From JACKJA01 sp050297015 (GTDB lineage Bacteria; Pseudomonadota; Alphaproteobacteria; Micavibrionales; Micavibrionaceae): 39,437 nt of DNA. A program made the translations under genes and the position numbers. The notes under the pieces were generated by a model. It worked only from the letters and a program-made list of their open reading frames with translations, searched no databases and was not told the DNA's origin. Positions 26,091 to 33,083 of the stretch are shown here, piece after piece (the first letter of the stretch is position 1; every line of letters starts with the position of its first letter). The stretch spans positions 1 to 39,437 of the forward strand of contig JBNKRZ010000017.1 in the NCBI GenBank assembly GCA_050297015.1, given 5' to 3'.

Positions 26091-26657
26091 TTAATCCTTT
26101 GCCCGTTCGACGTAAACACCATCTTCGGTTTTCACAACAATCCGCGTACCGGTGCTTATGTGCGGTGGCACCATGACCTTCGCGCCGTTCTCAAGAATAG
26201 CAGGCTTGTACGAAGTTGTCGCCGTCTGCCCCTTGATAACCGGTTCAGCTTCTGTGACTTCCAGCGTAACACTATCCGGCAACTCAACACGCAAGGGCTC
26301 ACCCTCGAATGTTTCGATCACACAGATCATGCCTTCCTGTAAGAAAACCGCCGGATCGCCGATAATGTCTTTAGAGACGGCGATTTGCTCATAATTTTCA
26401 GTATGCATGAAGTTAAAACCCGCCTCATCCTCATAAAGGAATTGATAGTCTTCCTGCTCAAGACGGGCACGTTCGACCGTTTCCTGCGTACGAAAACGAA
26501 CATTATCCTTGTTACCGGTCCGCAGGTCGCGCATTTCCACCTGCGCTACCGAAGCGCCTTTACCGGGCTGGATAATATCATTTTTAACGACAACGCATAA
26601 TTTGCCGTTATATTCGATCACATTACCCGCACGGAGAGTAATAGCCGTTACTTTCAT
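26091..26657 (-). CDS. efp: Translation elongation factor P
   Basis: EF-P rescues ribosomes stalled at polyproline stretches. The 188-residue protein has the KOW-like domain I (1-63), and OB domains II and III ending in STGTRIVVKTEDG. The tip residue of the domain I loop is K33 (in QPGKGASVAQ), so the lysine-modified (EpmA/EpmB-type) form is expected; those enzymes are not in the window. It sits 22 bp after dciA and 6 bp before suhB. The window encodes Pro-rich TolA and OmpA-like proteins that would be natural clients. Confidence 0.97.
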   Translation of the reverse strand: MKVTAITLRAGNVIEYNGKLCVVVKNDIIQPGKGASVAQVEMRDLRTGNKDNVRFRTQETVERARLEQEDYQFLYEDEAGFNFMHTENYEQIAVSKDIIGDPAVFLQEGMICVIETFEGEPLRVELPDSVTLEVTEAEPVIKGQTATTSYKPAILENGAKVMVPPHISTGTRIVVKTEDGVYVERAKD

Positions 26658-26679
26658 GGCCTTTTCCTTTAATGAGTAT

Positions 26680-27159
26680 TTACGATTTCTGGTCTTGGAT
26701 CAGGGATTGCCCCATGCTCTCAAGGCGTTCATATATATCCGGATCACCAATATTTTCAAGCATTTCCGCTAAATATTTTTTATTCTGCATAGAAAGTGAA
26801 GCCGAGCGCTTCCGGCGCACAGGGGCAGACTTATTAGAAACTTCGGGCACAAAGCGAATTGCGGTGACCCAGCGCTCTCCGAAAATCTGGTTGATACGCT
26901 CCAAAATCAAATCTTTGCGGTAATGAAGAACGGTTGCCTCCGCAGAAGAAGAGGAAATATCCAAAGTCGCCGTTGCCGGCCCTTTTTGCTTATCCCTTTT
27001 CTTCATATAGCGCAGTTTGACAGGCTGCGTCTTATGCGCCAGATCTTCGCCCATAATTTCCGTCCACTGGGTGACAAGCCTGCCCAACATGATATATTTG
27101 CGGGCACAGACCTGCTGCGTGACTTGCGGAACGGTTTGTGACAAGGAACGTAAACTCAT
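26680..27159 (-). CDS. dciA: DUF721/DciA-family protein
   Basis: DciA proteins load or recruit the replicative helicase in bacteria that lack DnaC. From ATG 27159 the protein has 159 residues. The DUF721 core is visible in IMLGRLVTQWTEIMGEDLAHKTQPVKL and the later hydrophobic and basic strand pattern LHYRKDLILERINQIFG. The C-terminal third is charged. The longer frame to 27240 runs into mutY and adds an unlike segment, so I rejected it. Its start codon overlaps the divergent mutY start codon by 2 bp. Confidence 0.85.
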   Translation of the reverse strand: MSLRSLSQTVPQVTQQVCARKYIMLGRLVTQWTEIMGEDLAHKTQPVKLRYMKKRDKQKGPATATLDISSSSAEATVLHYRKDLILERINQIFGERWVTAIRFVPEVSNKSAPVRRKRSASLSMQNKKYLAEMLENIGDPDIYERLESMGQSLIQDQKS

Positions 27160-28240
27160 GAAAAACACTATGACAGGTTCAGTAAAAACAGACAAGTTTC
27201 GCAAACAAGTTCTCGACTGGTACGATATTAACCGACGCACACTACCATGGCGCGCCTTACCGAAGCACGAGCCGGAGCCTTATCACGTTTGGCTTTCGGA
27301 AGTAATGCTCCAGCAAACCGTCGTCAATGCGGTTATTCCCTATTTTCTGAGATTTGTTGAACGGTGGCCGACCATTCATGATCTGGCAAACGCACAACAA
27401 GAAGATATCATGAATGTCTGGGCCGGCCTGGGCTATTACAGCCGCGCCCGCAACCTTCACAAATGCGCTCAGATCATTTCAAAAGAGCGGGCTGGGCGCT
27501 TTCCTCAAGACATTAAAGAGCTTAAAAAACTACCGGGTATCGGCGATTATACAGCATCCGCCATTACGGCTATTGCTTTTGACAAGCCCGCGACCGTCAT
27601 TGATGGCAATATTGAGCGCGTTACAGCGCGTCACTTTGCCATAAAGAAACCTCTGCCCGCCGGAAAAAAAGAGATACGCCGCCATTGTGATACGCTTTGC
27701 CAAAACCGAACAGATCGCCCCGGTGACTTTGCGCAAGCTTTAATGGATATCGGGGCAGGGATATGCATTGCGAAGAAACCGCGCTGCACCCTATGTCCTC
27801 TGCATGAATCCTGCCAATCCAGAGAACTGGACATTGCCGAAACACTGCCCGCCCGCGCGCCCAAAAAAGCCAAGCCGCAAAAATACGGTTTTGTATATTG
27901 GATCACTGATGAGAAGGGAGATATTCTCTGCGAACGCCGACCAGAGCAAGGGATGCTTGCCGGGACGCTCGGCCTTCCAACCTCTAGCTGGGAATTAAAC
28001 AAGCGAGAATGCGTGCCTCCCACGTTCATTACCAAGCCGGATAATCAATGCAAAAAAAACAGCGTCCCCCTGATTCATCATAGCTTTACGCATTTCGATC
28101 TAACGCTGGAACCGATTGCTATACACCTCAACAATCCCACAAAAACTCTTCCTTCTTCTTACTTTTGGGAAGAACGCCCCCAAGAGAAAAAAGAACAATT
28201 TCCCACAGTTTTTAAAAAAATCGTAACAATTATGCTATAA
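27158..28240 (+). CDS. mutY: A/G-specific adenine glycosylase MutY
   Basis: MutY removes adenine mispaired with 8-oxoguanine. From ATG 27158 the protein has 360 residues: catalytic E48 in SEVMLQQT, helix-hairpin-helix LPGIGDYTA (125-133), catalytic D149 in VIDGNIERV, a 4Fe-4S cluster with spacing C-x6-C-x2-C-x5-C in the segment starting CIAKKPRC, and a C-terminal Nudix-like recognition domain (about 230-355). AAGGA lies 10 nt before the ATG. The longer frame to 27017 would lie across dciA and is not supported. mutY next to dciA and smc is typical of alphaproteobacteria. Confidence 0.95.
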   Translation: MKNTMTGSVKTDKFRKQVLDWYDINRRTLPWRALPKHEPEPYHVWLSEVMLQQTVVNAVIPYFLRFVERWPTIHDLANAQQEDIMNVWAGLGYYSRARNLHKCAQIISKERAGRFPQDIKELKKLPGIGDYTASAITAIAFDKPATVIDGNIERVTARHFAIKKPLPAGKKEIRRHCDTLCQNRTDRPGDFAQALMDIGAGICIAKKPRCTLCPLHESCQSRELDIAETLPARAPKKAKPQKYGFVYWITDEKGDILCERRPEQGMLAGTLGLPTSSWELNKRECVPPTFITKPDNQCKKNSVPLIHHSFTHFDLTLEPIAIHLNNPTKTLPSSYFWEERPQEKKEQFPTVFKKIVTIML

Positions 28241-28243
28241 TAC
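28235..28243 (+). promoter_or_regulatory. Extended -10 promoter of the 28309 gene
   Basis: A perfect TATAAT (28238-28243) is preceded by TGC (28235-28237), the extended -10 form. The -35 region is A/T-rich and weak. The element overlaps the mutY stop codon. Predicted transcription start is near 28250, leaving a leader of about 60 nt. Confidence 0.55.
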
Positions 28244-28308
28244 ATTTGAAAGAAGCTTACATTTTCGTAACTTCGTGATTGTGAATTTAGGACCTTCGGA
28301 GATTTCCT

Positions 28309-29133
28309 ATGATTTTAAAACAAAAGCTTTTCCTGTTTCTATCCTTTTTACTTCTTACGGGAAGCGCTGCCCATATCACTTTAGCCGAAGAAGCTACGGA
28401 CCCCTCCGTTAAAAAAGGCAATCTGCATGAATTAATATACGTTGACCCGAACTATAAAAACCTATCCCAACTTTACTGGGCCGTTGCGCGATTAGATATC
28501 AATGATGATGAAATGATTGACAACTATCTAATGATTAACAATTGCGAGCTATATGAAGAATATATTCTTAATGATTTTGAATGGAAAACCATACGGGAAT
28601 CCGCGCGAAACCATATTTTAAAAAACATAACAACATTTCCAACACGAATTCAAACCATGATCCCTATAACGCTGGGAGACTACAACACTGTAACAGAAGT
28701 TTTTGACCTTGATGAGGAAAACGTTATTGACGCACGAACGCGCTTCTCGATCGACATGAACCGTGATCTAAACGTCTGTGGCCGCCCGGCCTCAAAAATG
28801 GAAGGATATCCCCTGAATATCCAGCTCAATACAATGGTTCCGTTCTCTATAAGAAACATTTCAATTCCCCCTTCTCTTGCAAAGCAATACCTTGCCATCG
28901 TTGATAAACGCTTCGAATCGTATGCGCCCCGCCAGAAAAAAAAGTTATATACACGTGAAGCCTATATGAATGTAAACATTTCTATTATGGGTAATCTCGG
29001 CACAGCAAAAGATAGGCAAGGTGAAAACCGCGCCATCCTGTCCGGAGAAATAGATTCTTACGAAATTTATGCTGATCCAGACAAAGAGCTATTACTTTAC
29101 AAAAAACAGGTCCGCAAAAAAATCCGCAGATAA
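28309..29133 (+). CDS. Exported protein of unknown function
   Basis: The 274-residue protein has a clear Sec signal peptide (1-26, cleavage after TLA) and no further membrane segment, so it is probably periplasmic or secreted. The mature part has two cysteines (NNCELY near 74 and NVCGRP near 152) that could form a disulfide. It resembles my memory of the alphaproteobacterial DUF4852 family (YWAVARLDINDDEMIDNY), but I am not certain. GGAG precedes the ATG at good spacing. It has its own extended -10 promoter and stands alone between mutY and the opposing ccrM. Base composition is more A/T-rich than its neighbours. Confidence 0.75.
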   Translation: MILKQKLFLFLSFLLLTGSAAHITLAEEATDPSVKKGNLHELIYVDPNYKNLSQLYWAVARLDINDDEMIDNYLMINNCELYEEYILNDFEWKTIRESARNHILKNITTFPTRIQTMIPITLGDYNTVTEVFDLDEENVIDARTRFSIDMNRDLNVCGRPASKMEGYPLNIQLNTMVPFSIRNISIPPSLAKQYLAIVDKRFESYAPRQKKKLYTREAYMNVNISIMGNLGTAKDRQGENRAILSGEIDSYEIYADPDKELLLYKKQVRKKIRR

Positions 29134-29151
29134 GCTGTTAGGGTTAACCAT

Positions 29152-30273
29152 CTATTGAACAGTATTTCCAGCTGTTATTACGGGAGCATTATCCCGTATC
29201 TTTTGACGTAGATTATCAATCGGCACAGCTGTCCGGCCATCCTGATAATGCCAAAATGTCCACCCGTTACAGGAGGGAGCCCCCTGTAATGTGGCGCCAA
29301 CCTTGTGAATAGAACCCCGGCATTCTTCTGCGATCAAATTACCGTCAGCGCCAATTTTTGCCTCATAACGCCCCTTGCTATCCCGCAGGACGGTCCCCGG
29401 CTTCAACATGCCGTTTTCGATCAAAGTACCAAACGGCACACGGGGCTGCTCGCGCTTGGAGGGCGTATGAAGGATTTCATTACTCCCCAGCTTCTTAATC
29501 CCATCAAGGCGTTTTTGTGCCACCTTAATATAGCTGTCCTCACGCTCAATCCCGATAAAATCACGCCCCAGCTTTTTGGCAACAGCGCCCGTCGTTCCCG
29601 TCCCAAAGAAAGGATCCATCACCAAATCACCAGGATTGGTCGATGACATTAAAACGCGATAGAGCAAGGCTTCCGGCTTTTGCGTCGGATGTGCTTTTAG
29701 CCCCTCATCATCTTTCAAGCGTTCTGCCCCCGTACAGAGTGGAATGTACCAGTCGCTACGCATTTGCAAATCTTCGTTCAACGCCTTCATAGAATCATAG
29801 TTAAAGCGGTATTTCGATTTTTCCGACTTCGCCGCCCAGATCAGCGTTTCATGCGCATTGGTAAAGCGGCGACCACGAAAATTCGGCATCGGATTGCTTT
29901 TGCGCCAGATTACGTCGTTGAGTATCCAATACCCTAAATCCTGTAAAATTGCGCCAACCCGGAAAATGTTGTGGTAGGAACCAATGACCCAGATCGAGCC
30001 GTCGGGCTTCAGCGTATCGCGCGCAGCGGACAACCACTCACGGGTAAAATCGTCATAGGCTTTCATGCTGGAAAACTGATCCCACGCATCATCCACAGCA
30101 TCAACCTTGGAGTTGTTCGGGCGGTGTAAGTCGCCACCAAGCTGAAGGTTATAGGGCGGGTCGGCAAACACCAAATCCACGCTCTCACTCGGCAGGCTTT
30201 GCATTTGTTCAACGCATTCGCCCTGGAGAATTGTATTTTTGACTGTGGATATAGATCTTTTTTGACTCGACAT
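29152..30273 (-). CDS. ccrM: Cell-cycle DNA adenine methyltransferase CcrM (GANTC)
   Basis: CcrM methylates adenine in GANTC and links methylation state to cell-cycle transcription in alphaproteobacteria. From ATG 30273 it has 373 residues, typical for CcrM and longer than plain HinfI-type enzymes. Motif IV DPPY (38-41) precedes motif I DPFFGTGTTG (220-229), the beta-class order. The C-terminal domain (about 280-373) with SCNGWTFWHY is the CcrM-specific DNA-recognition extension. A near-perfect AGGAGGT lies just before ATG 30273; the frame to 30336 is longer but unsupported. Its promoter region is packed with GANTC sites, suggesting feedback by methylation. Confidence 0.96.
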   Translation of the reverse strand: MSSQKRSISTVKNTILQGECVEQMQSLPSESVDLVFADPPYNLQLGGDLHRPNNSKVDAVDDAWDQFSSMKAYDDFTREWLSAARDTLKPDGSIWVIGSYHNIFRVGAILQDLGYWILNDVIWRKSNPMPNFRGRRFTNAHETLIWAAKSEKSKYRFNYDSMKALNEDLQMRSDWYIPLCTGAERLKDDEGLKAHPTQKPEALLYRVLMSSTNPGDLVMDPFFGTGTTGAVAKKLGRDFIGIEREDSYIKVAQKRLDGIKKLGSNEILHTPSKREQPRVPFGTLIENGMLKPGTVLRDSKGRYEAKIGADGNLIAEECRGSIHKVGATLQGAPSCNGWTFWHYQDGRTAVPIDNLRQKIRDNAPVITAGNTVQ

Positions 30274-30303
30274 TTTACCTCCTATCGGATTCAAGAAGGC
30301 CGA

Positions 30304-30332
30304 ATCATGAGTCATACGCGACTCCGCGTCAA
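30304..30332 (-). promoter_or_regulatory. Predicted ccrM promoter
   Basis: On the minus strand TTGACG (30327-30332) is followed after exactly 17 nt by CATGAT (30304-30309), about 30 nt upstream of the ccrM start codon. GANTC sites at 30302 and 30309 touch the -10 element and one at 30320 lies in the spacer. No CtrA-type box is obvious. Confidence 0.55.
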
Positions 30333-30390
30333 GCAAAAAATGAGGATTCAGATAACGGAGTCAATGTGTTATGGGCTTAAGTTATTGCTA

Positions 30391-30410
30391 AGACTCTGTT
30401 TTTAGAGTCT
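30391..30410. repeat. Inverted repeat made of two GANTC sites
   Basis: AGACTCT (30391-30397) and AGAGTCT (30404-30410) form a 7-bp perfect stem with a 6-nt loop. Each arm contains a GANTC site. A T-run follows only on the plus strand, where no gene ends, so a terminator role is unlikely. It lies just downstream of the rnhB stop. Confidence 0.7.
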
Positions 30411-30429
30411 TTTTCGAATCAAGAAAATT

Positions 30430-31080
30430 TCAGACGGCCATCTTGTATTGCCTGATCGGGGCAAAAGACTGGCGATGGTGATCCGTCGGGCCATGTTCGG
30501 CCAAAGCATTCATATGCTCTGCCGTGCCATACCCGGCATTATGATCCCAGCCGAAATGGGGATGCTCTTCATGCAGCTGCACCATAAGCCTGTCCCGCGT
30601 GACTTTAGCCAAAATCGATGCCGCGGAAATTTCCAACACCTTGCCGTCACCGCCCACGACAGCCTCTGCCTCGCACGGCAGGGCAGGACAGAACTTGCCG
30701 TCGATCAGGGCTTTTATTTTGTCATCCTGAGCGCTAGCGAAGGATCTGTTGTGGACGGCCTGATTAGATTCTTCGCTTCGCTCAGAATGACAGCATTTGA
30801 AATAGGCCCGTTTCATCGCCAACAGCGTTGCATGATGGATGTTAAGATCGTCAATTTCCTGCGCCGAAGCTTCAGCAATCCCATAGCGACAATGTTGCCG
30901 AATGAGTGGGAATAAATATTCGCGCTTTTTGGCGCTCAGCTTTTTGCTGTCCGTTACAATGCCCCAGAAGTCATGGCCACGCACTTCATCGGGGATCATA
31001 ACACACGCTGCCACAACGGGCCCAGCCAGAGGCCCGCGCCCGGCTTCATCAATCCCGCAGGTAAGTTTATGATCGGGCAT
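30430..31080 (-). CDS. rnhB: Ribonuclease HII with an in-frame repeat insertion
   Basis: RNase HII cuts RNA in RNA-DNA hybrids and removes misincorporated ribonucleotides. The 216-residue protein keeps catalytic D11-E12 (CGIDEAGRGPLAGP), D127 (ALIDG) and the C-terminal ISAASILAKVTRDR. Between MKRAYF and IKALIDG, residues 97-120 (starting CHSERSEESN, ending RSFASAQDD) are the translation of a 72-bp palindromic repeat (30721-30792). The insert keeps the frame and lies seven residues before D127, in a helix-strand loop. The gene overlaps the symporter gene by 14 bp and precedes ccrM. Confidence 0.94.
   Translation of the reverse strand: MPDHKLTCGIDEAGRGPLAGPVVAACVMIPDEVRGHDFWGIVTDSKKLSAKKREYLFPLIRQHCRYGIAEASAQEIDDLNIHHATLLAMKRAYFKCCHSERSEESNQAVHNRSFASAQDDKIKALIDGKFCPALPCEAEAVVGGDGKVLEISAASILAKVTRDRLMVQLHEEHPHFGWDHNAGYGTAEHMNALAEHGPTDHHRQSFAPIRQYKMAV
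30721..30792. repeat. Dispersed palindromic repeat, copy 3 (inside rnhB)
   Basis: A 72-bp imperfect palindrome with arms GTCATCCTGAGCG (30721 on) and its counterpart ending CTCAGAATGACAG (30792). The right arm is the exact reverse complement of window positions 1-26. Its length is a multiple of three and it has no stop in the rnhB frame, so it adds 24 codons. Confidence 0.92.
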
Positions 31081-32467
31081 GCTTTGCCTTGTCTATTATG
31101 AGAACAGCGCCAACCAGAACGATATTCAGGGCTACAGGAGCCAGCATTGTCAGGGCATATTTATCAAAATACTCATTCACAAACAAAAACAGATAGAAAA
31201 GCGCACTGATAACTGTAGCCAGCGTCATCATGACATCGGTCCGACGATGCTTGTGATGAGGCAGGCCAAAGGCCACCGCCACATAAACCGGCGTAAGTAT
31301 GAATAACAGGCTCGCCGTATCGAAGAGAAACTGAATGACATCGGTGATAGTCATCGCCACGATCGCCATCCCTACCAAGGTAACAAGCATAATAATCCGC
31401 GAAGTTAAAACATATTGCTCACGTTTTTCCGTGATGCGTGGCGGCATAAAGTTTTTGGCAATCGTTGCAGCCCCCAAATAAGACATCGTATCCAGCGTAG
31501 ACATGCAGATCGCCATGGTCACAACAGCAATGAAAGCCAACAACCACGGCGCAATGTAGTTGCCTTCAAAGATCAGGAAAAAGGCGTTATCGGTCGAGAT
31601 ATTATCCCCCAGATAAGGCTTAGCCGCCATGCCGAGAAAAATAAGACTAAGCGTCATAATGCCGAGCATCACCCCCGCCAGCGGAAAACTATAGCGAATA
31701 ACGTTATCATTGCGGGCAGAGAAAACACGCTGCCACGTGTCCGCTGAACTTAAAGGAAAACAAAAGCCTATGAGGGCCAACGCCCACGATAAATCCGCCG
31801 GCAAAGAGAAGACACTAGAAAAATTCGTAACATCTTCGCGGGCAGGAACAAAGAATAAGGGGATCAGGATAAGAGATATAATCAGGAAAAACTGAATCGC
31901 ATCGGTTTTAACAACGGTACTATATCCCCCGAAAAACAGGTAAAATCCGACAACAAGAGCCACACCCCAGACACCAACCCAGGCATCCAGTCCCAGAACA
32001 ACGGCAAATAAGTTGCCTGAAACGTAAAGCTGCATCGCGCTGTAGAGCAAGGCAAACACAATAATAATCAACGCTGTTGTCCGTTCCGTAACAACACCGA
32101 CCTGCGCCCGGATCATTTCCCCAATTGTTACGTAATCATGACGTTTGGCAATATCACGAACACGAGGACCGATAATCGTATAAACGACTAGCCCGGCAAT
32201 CGCCCCAACAATCAGCCATAGCCCGCCATAACCTGTCGTCGCTCCAAATCCGAACCAGAATAAAATGCCCATCCCATCGCGAAAGCTTGTCGCGAGGGAG
32301 CCAATCGTCGGGATATAGCCCACATCGCGGCTACCAATCACGAAACCTTCATGGCTCTGCTTCCGACTGGCAAGCAGGCCGATAATTATCATCACAGCAA
32401 AATAAATGCCAATGGCGGACAAGATAAGAATTTGCGTATGTGTCATATCAATAAACCTCTGTGTCAT
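31067..32467 (-). CDS. Sodium:solute symporter family protein
   Basis: A polytopic transporter of 466 residues from ATG 32467, with about 12-13 membrane helices. The N-terminal half has FAVMIIIGLLASRKQSHEGFVIGSRDVG and the later ADTWQRVFSARN segment typical of the SSS (solute:sodium symporter) family. The substrate cannot be told from sequence. The start is ambiguous: a 21-bp tandem duplication places two ribosome binding sites and two ATGs (32467 and 32446) in frame. The stop of the upstream exonuclease gene (TGA 32469-32471) touches the first ATG. Confidence 0.88.
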   Translation of the reverse strand: MTQRFIDMTHTQILILSAIGIYFAVMIIIGLLASRKQSHEGFVIGSRDVGYIPTIGSLATSFRDGMGILFWFGFGATTGYGGLWLIVGAIAGLVVYTIIGPRVRDIAKRHDYVTIGEMIRAQVGVVTERTTALIIIVFALLYSAMQLYVSGNLFAVVLGLDAWVGVWGVALVVGFYLFFGGYSTVVKTDAIQFFLIISLILIPLFFVPAREDVTNFSSVFSLPADLSWALALIGFCFPLSSADTWQRVFSARNDNVIRYSFPLAGVMLGIMTLSLIFLGMAAKPYLGDNISTDNAFFLIFEGNYIAPWLLAFIAVVTMAICMSTLDTMSYLGAATIAKNFMPPRITEKREQYVLTSRIIMLVTLVGMAIVAMTITDVIQFLFDTASLLFILTPVYVAVAFGLPHHKHRRTDVMMTLATVISALFYLFLFVNEYFDKYALTMLAPVALNIVLVGAVLIIDKAKHARS

Positions 32468-32481
32468 ATCAATAAACCTCC
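32440..32481. repeat. 21-bp tandem duplication of a ribosome binding site and start codon
   Basis: Positions 32440-32460 and 32461-32481 are the same 21-bp unit except for the last base. On the minus strand each unit contains GAGG, a 9-nt spacer and ATG, followed by ACACA. Because 21 is divisible by three, both ATGs are in frame for the symporter and the repeat adds the peptide MTQRFID. Confidence 0.9.
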
Positions 32482-33077
32482 CGGACCATCTGGTCGAGCT
32501 CATCAACAAAGCGGAAAACGGATTCCGCTAAAAGGGAAATGTAAGCCTCATCCCGGTAGACACGCCGGACCATCATGCGACGGTCTGAGGGGAATTCCGG
32601 AGCATAAGATACAAAATCCCACCAGTCGCGACCCGTTACCCACAGATTACCCTGTACCTGCGGCACATATTGCGACGGAATACGCCCCTCATGCATATAT
32701 TTTTCATGGTTATGGGGCAGGGGACATTTGATCTCCAACCCGCCATCGGCACTCACCAACCCATCGGGAGAAGCCGCCACACGCTTCTCGTCATTGAGAT
32801 AAACAATCCCGACCTCGCGCACATCTTCACCGCTGTGCGCTTCATAAGCACGGCGGGCATGAGGCTCCAAATCACAACCGCGCACCATAGCAGCACTCTG
32901 AAAAGAGGGGGGAGCTGGGCGCCCGGTTTTAATTTCCTCATAAAGACGCCGCATGTAATTCGCGCGCGTCTTGCCACGTCCACCCGTGAGAACGGCCTTG
33001 AAGTTTGAGGCCGTCACCACGCCGCAGCGCGCCGCATGCCATTCGTCAGAGCCTTGTTCCATATGGGCGAGAATCAT
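32469..33077 (-). CDS. YqaJ/lambda Exo-type nuclease
   Basis: The 202-residue protein matches the YqaJ viral recombinase / lambda exonuclease fold, a PD-(D/E)XK nuclease. Visible elements are QGSDEWHAARCGVVTASNF near the N terminus, the acidic pair with the Lys motif ASPDGLV...GGLEIKCP (about 100-120), and the YVPQVQGNLWVTGRDWWDFVSY segment (about 138-160). In phages such enzymes resect 5' strands for single-strand annealing and are paired with RecT or Bet. No such partner is seen here; the neighbours are pepN and a symporter. The start at 33077 could also be the ATG at 33062. Confidence 0.88.
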   Translation of the reverse strand: MILAHMEQGSDEWHAARCGVVTASNFKAVLTGGRGKTRANYMRRLYEEIKTGRPAPPSFQSAAMVRGCDLEPHARRAYEAHSGEDVREVGIVYLNDEKRVAASPDGLVSADGGLEIKCPLPHNHEKYMHEGRIPSQYVPQVQGNLWVTGRDWWDFVSYAPEFPSDRRMMVRRVYRDEAYISLLAESVFRFVDELDQMVREVY

Positions 33078-33083
33078 AAGGCT

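Larger units (their letters stand above)
30264..30420. promoter_or_regulatory. Cluster of ten GANTC methylation sites at ccrM
   Basis: GANTC occurs at 30264, 30288, 30302, 30309, 30320, 30345, 30358, 30392, 30405 and 30416 (first bases), ten sites in 157 bp. Random sequence would give fewer than one. Nine fill the rnhB-ccrM gap and one lies in the second and third codons of ccrM. Three fall in or next to the core promoter. Confidence 0.9.

Noticed and set aside
27017..27157. Longer N terminus for MutY
   Set aside because: The extension lies across dciA on the other strand, while ATG 27158 has a Shine-Dalgarno and the proper MutY N terminus.
30391..30410. Rho-independent terminator after rnhB
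   Set aside because: The T-run follows the stem only on the plus strand, but rnhB and ccrM are on the minus strand; the stem is better explained by two facing GANTC sites.
1..30792. CRISPR-like repeats
   Set aside because: The three related palindromes are far apart, diverged and have no regular spacers or cas genes.
32469..33077. Prophage remnant
   Set aside because: Only one phage-type gene is present, with operon-like spacing to housekeeping genes and no integrase, capsid or regulator nearby.
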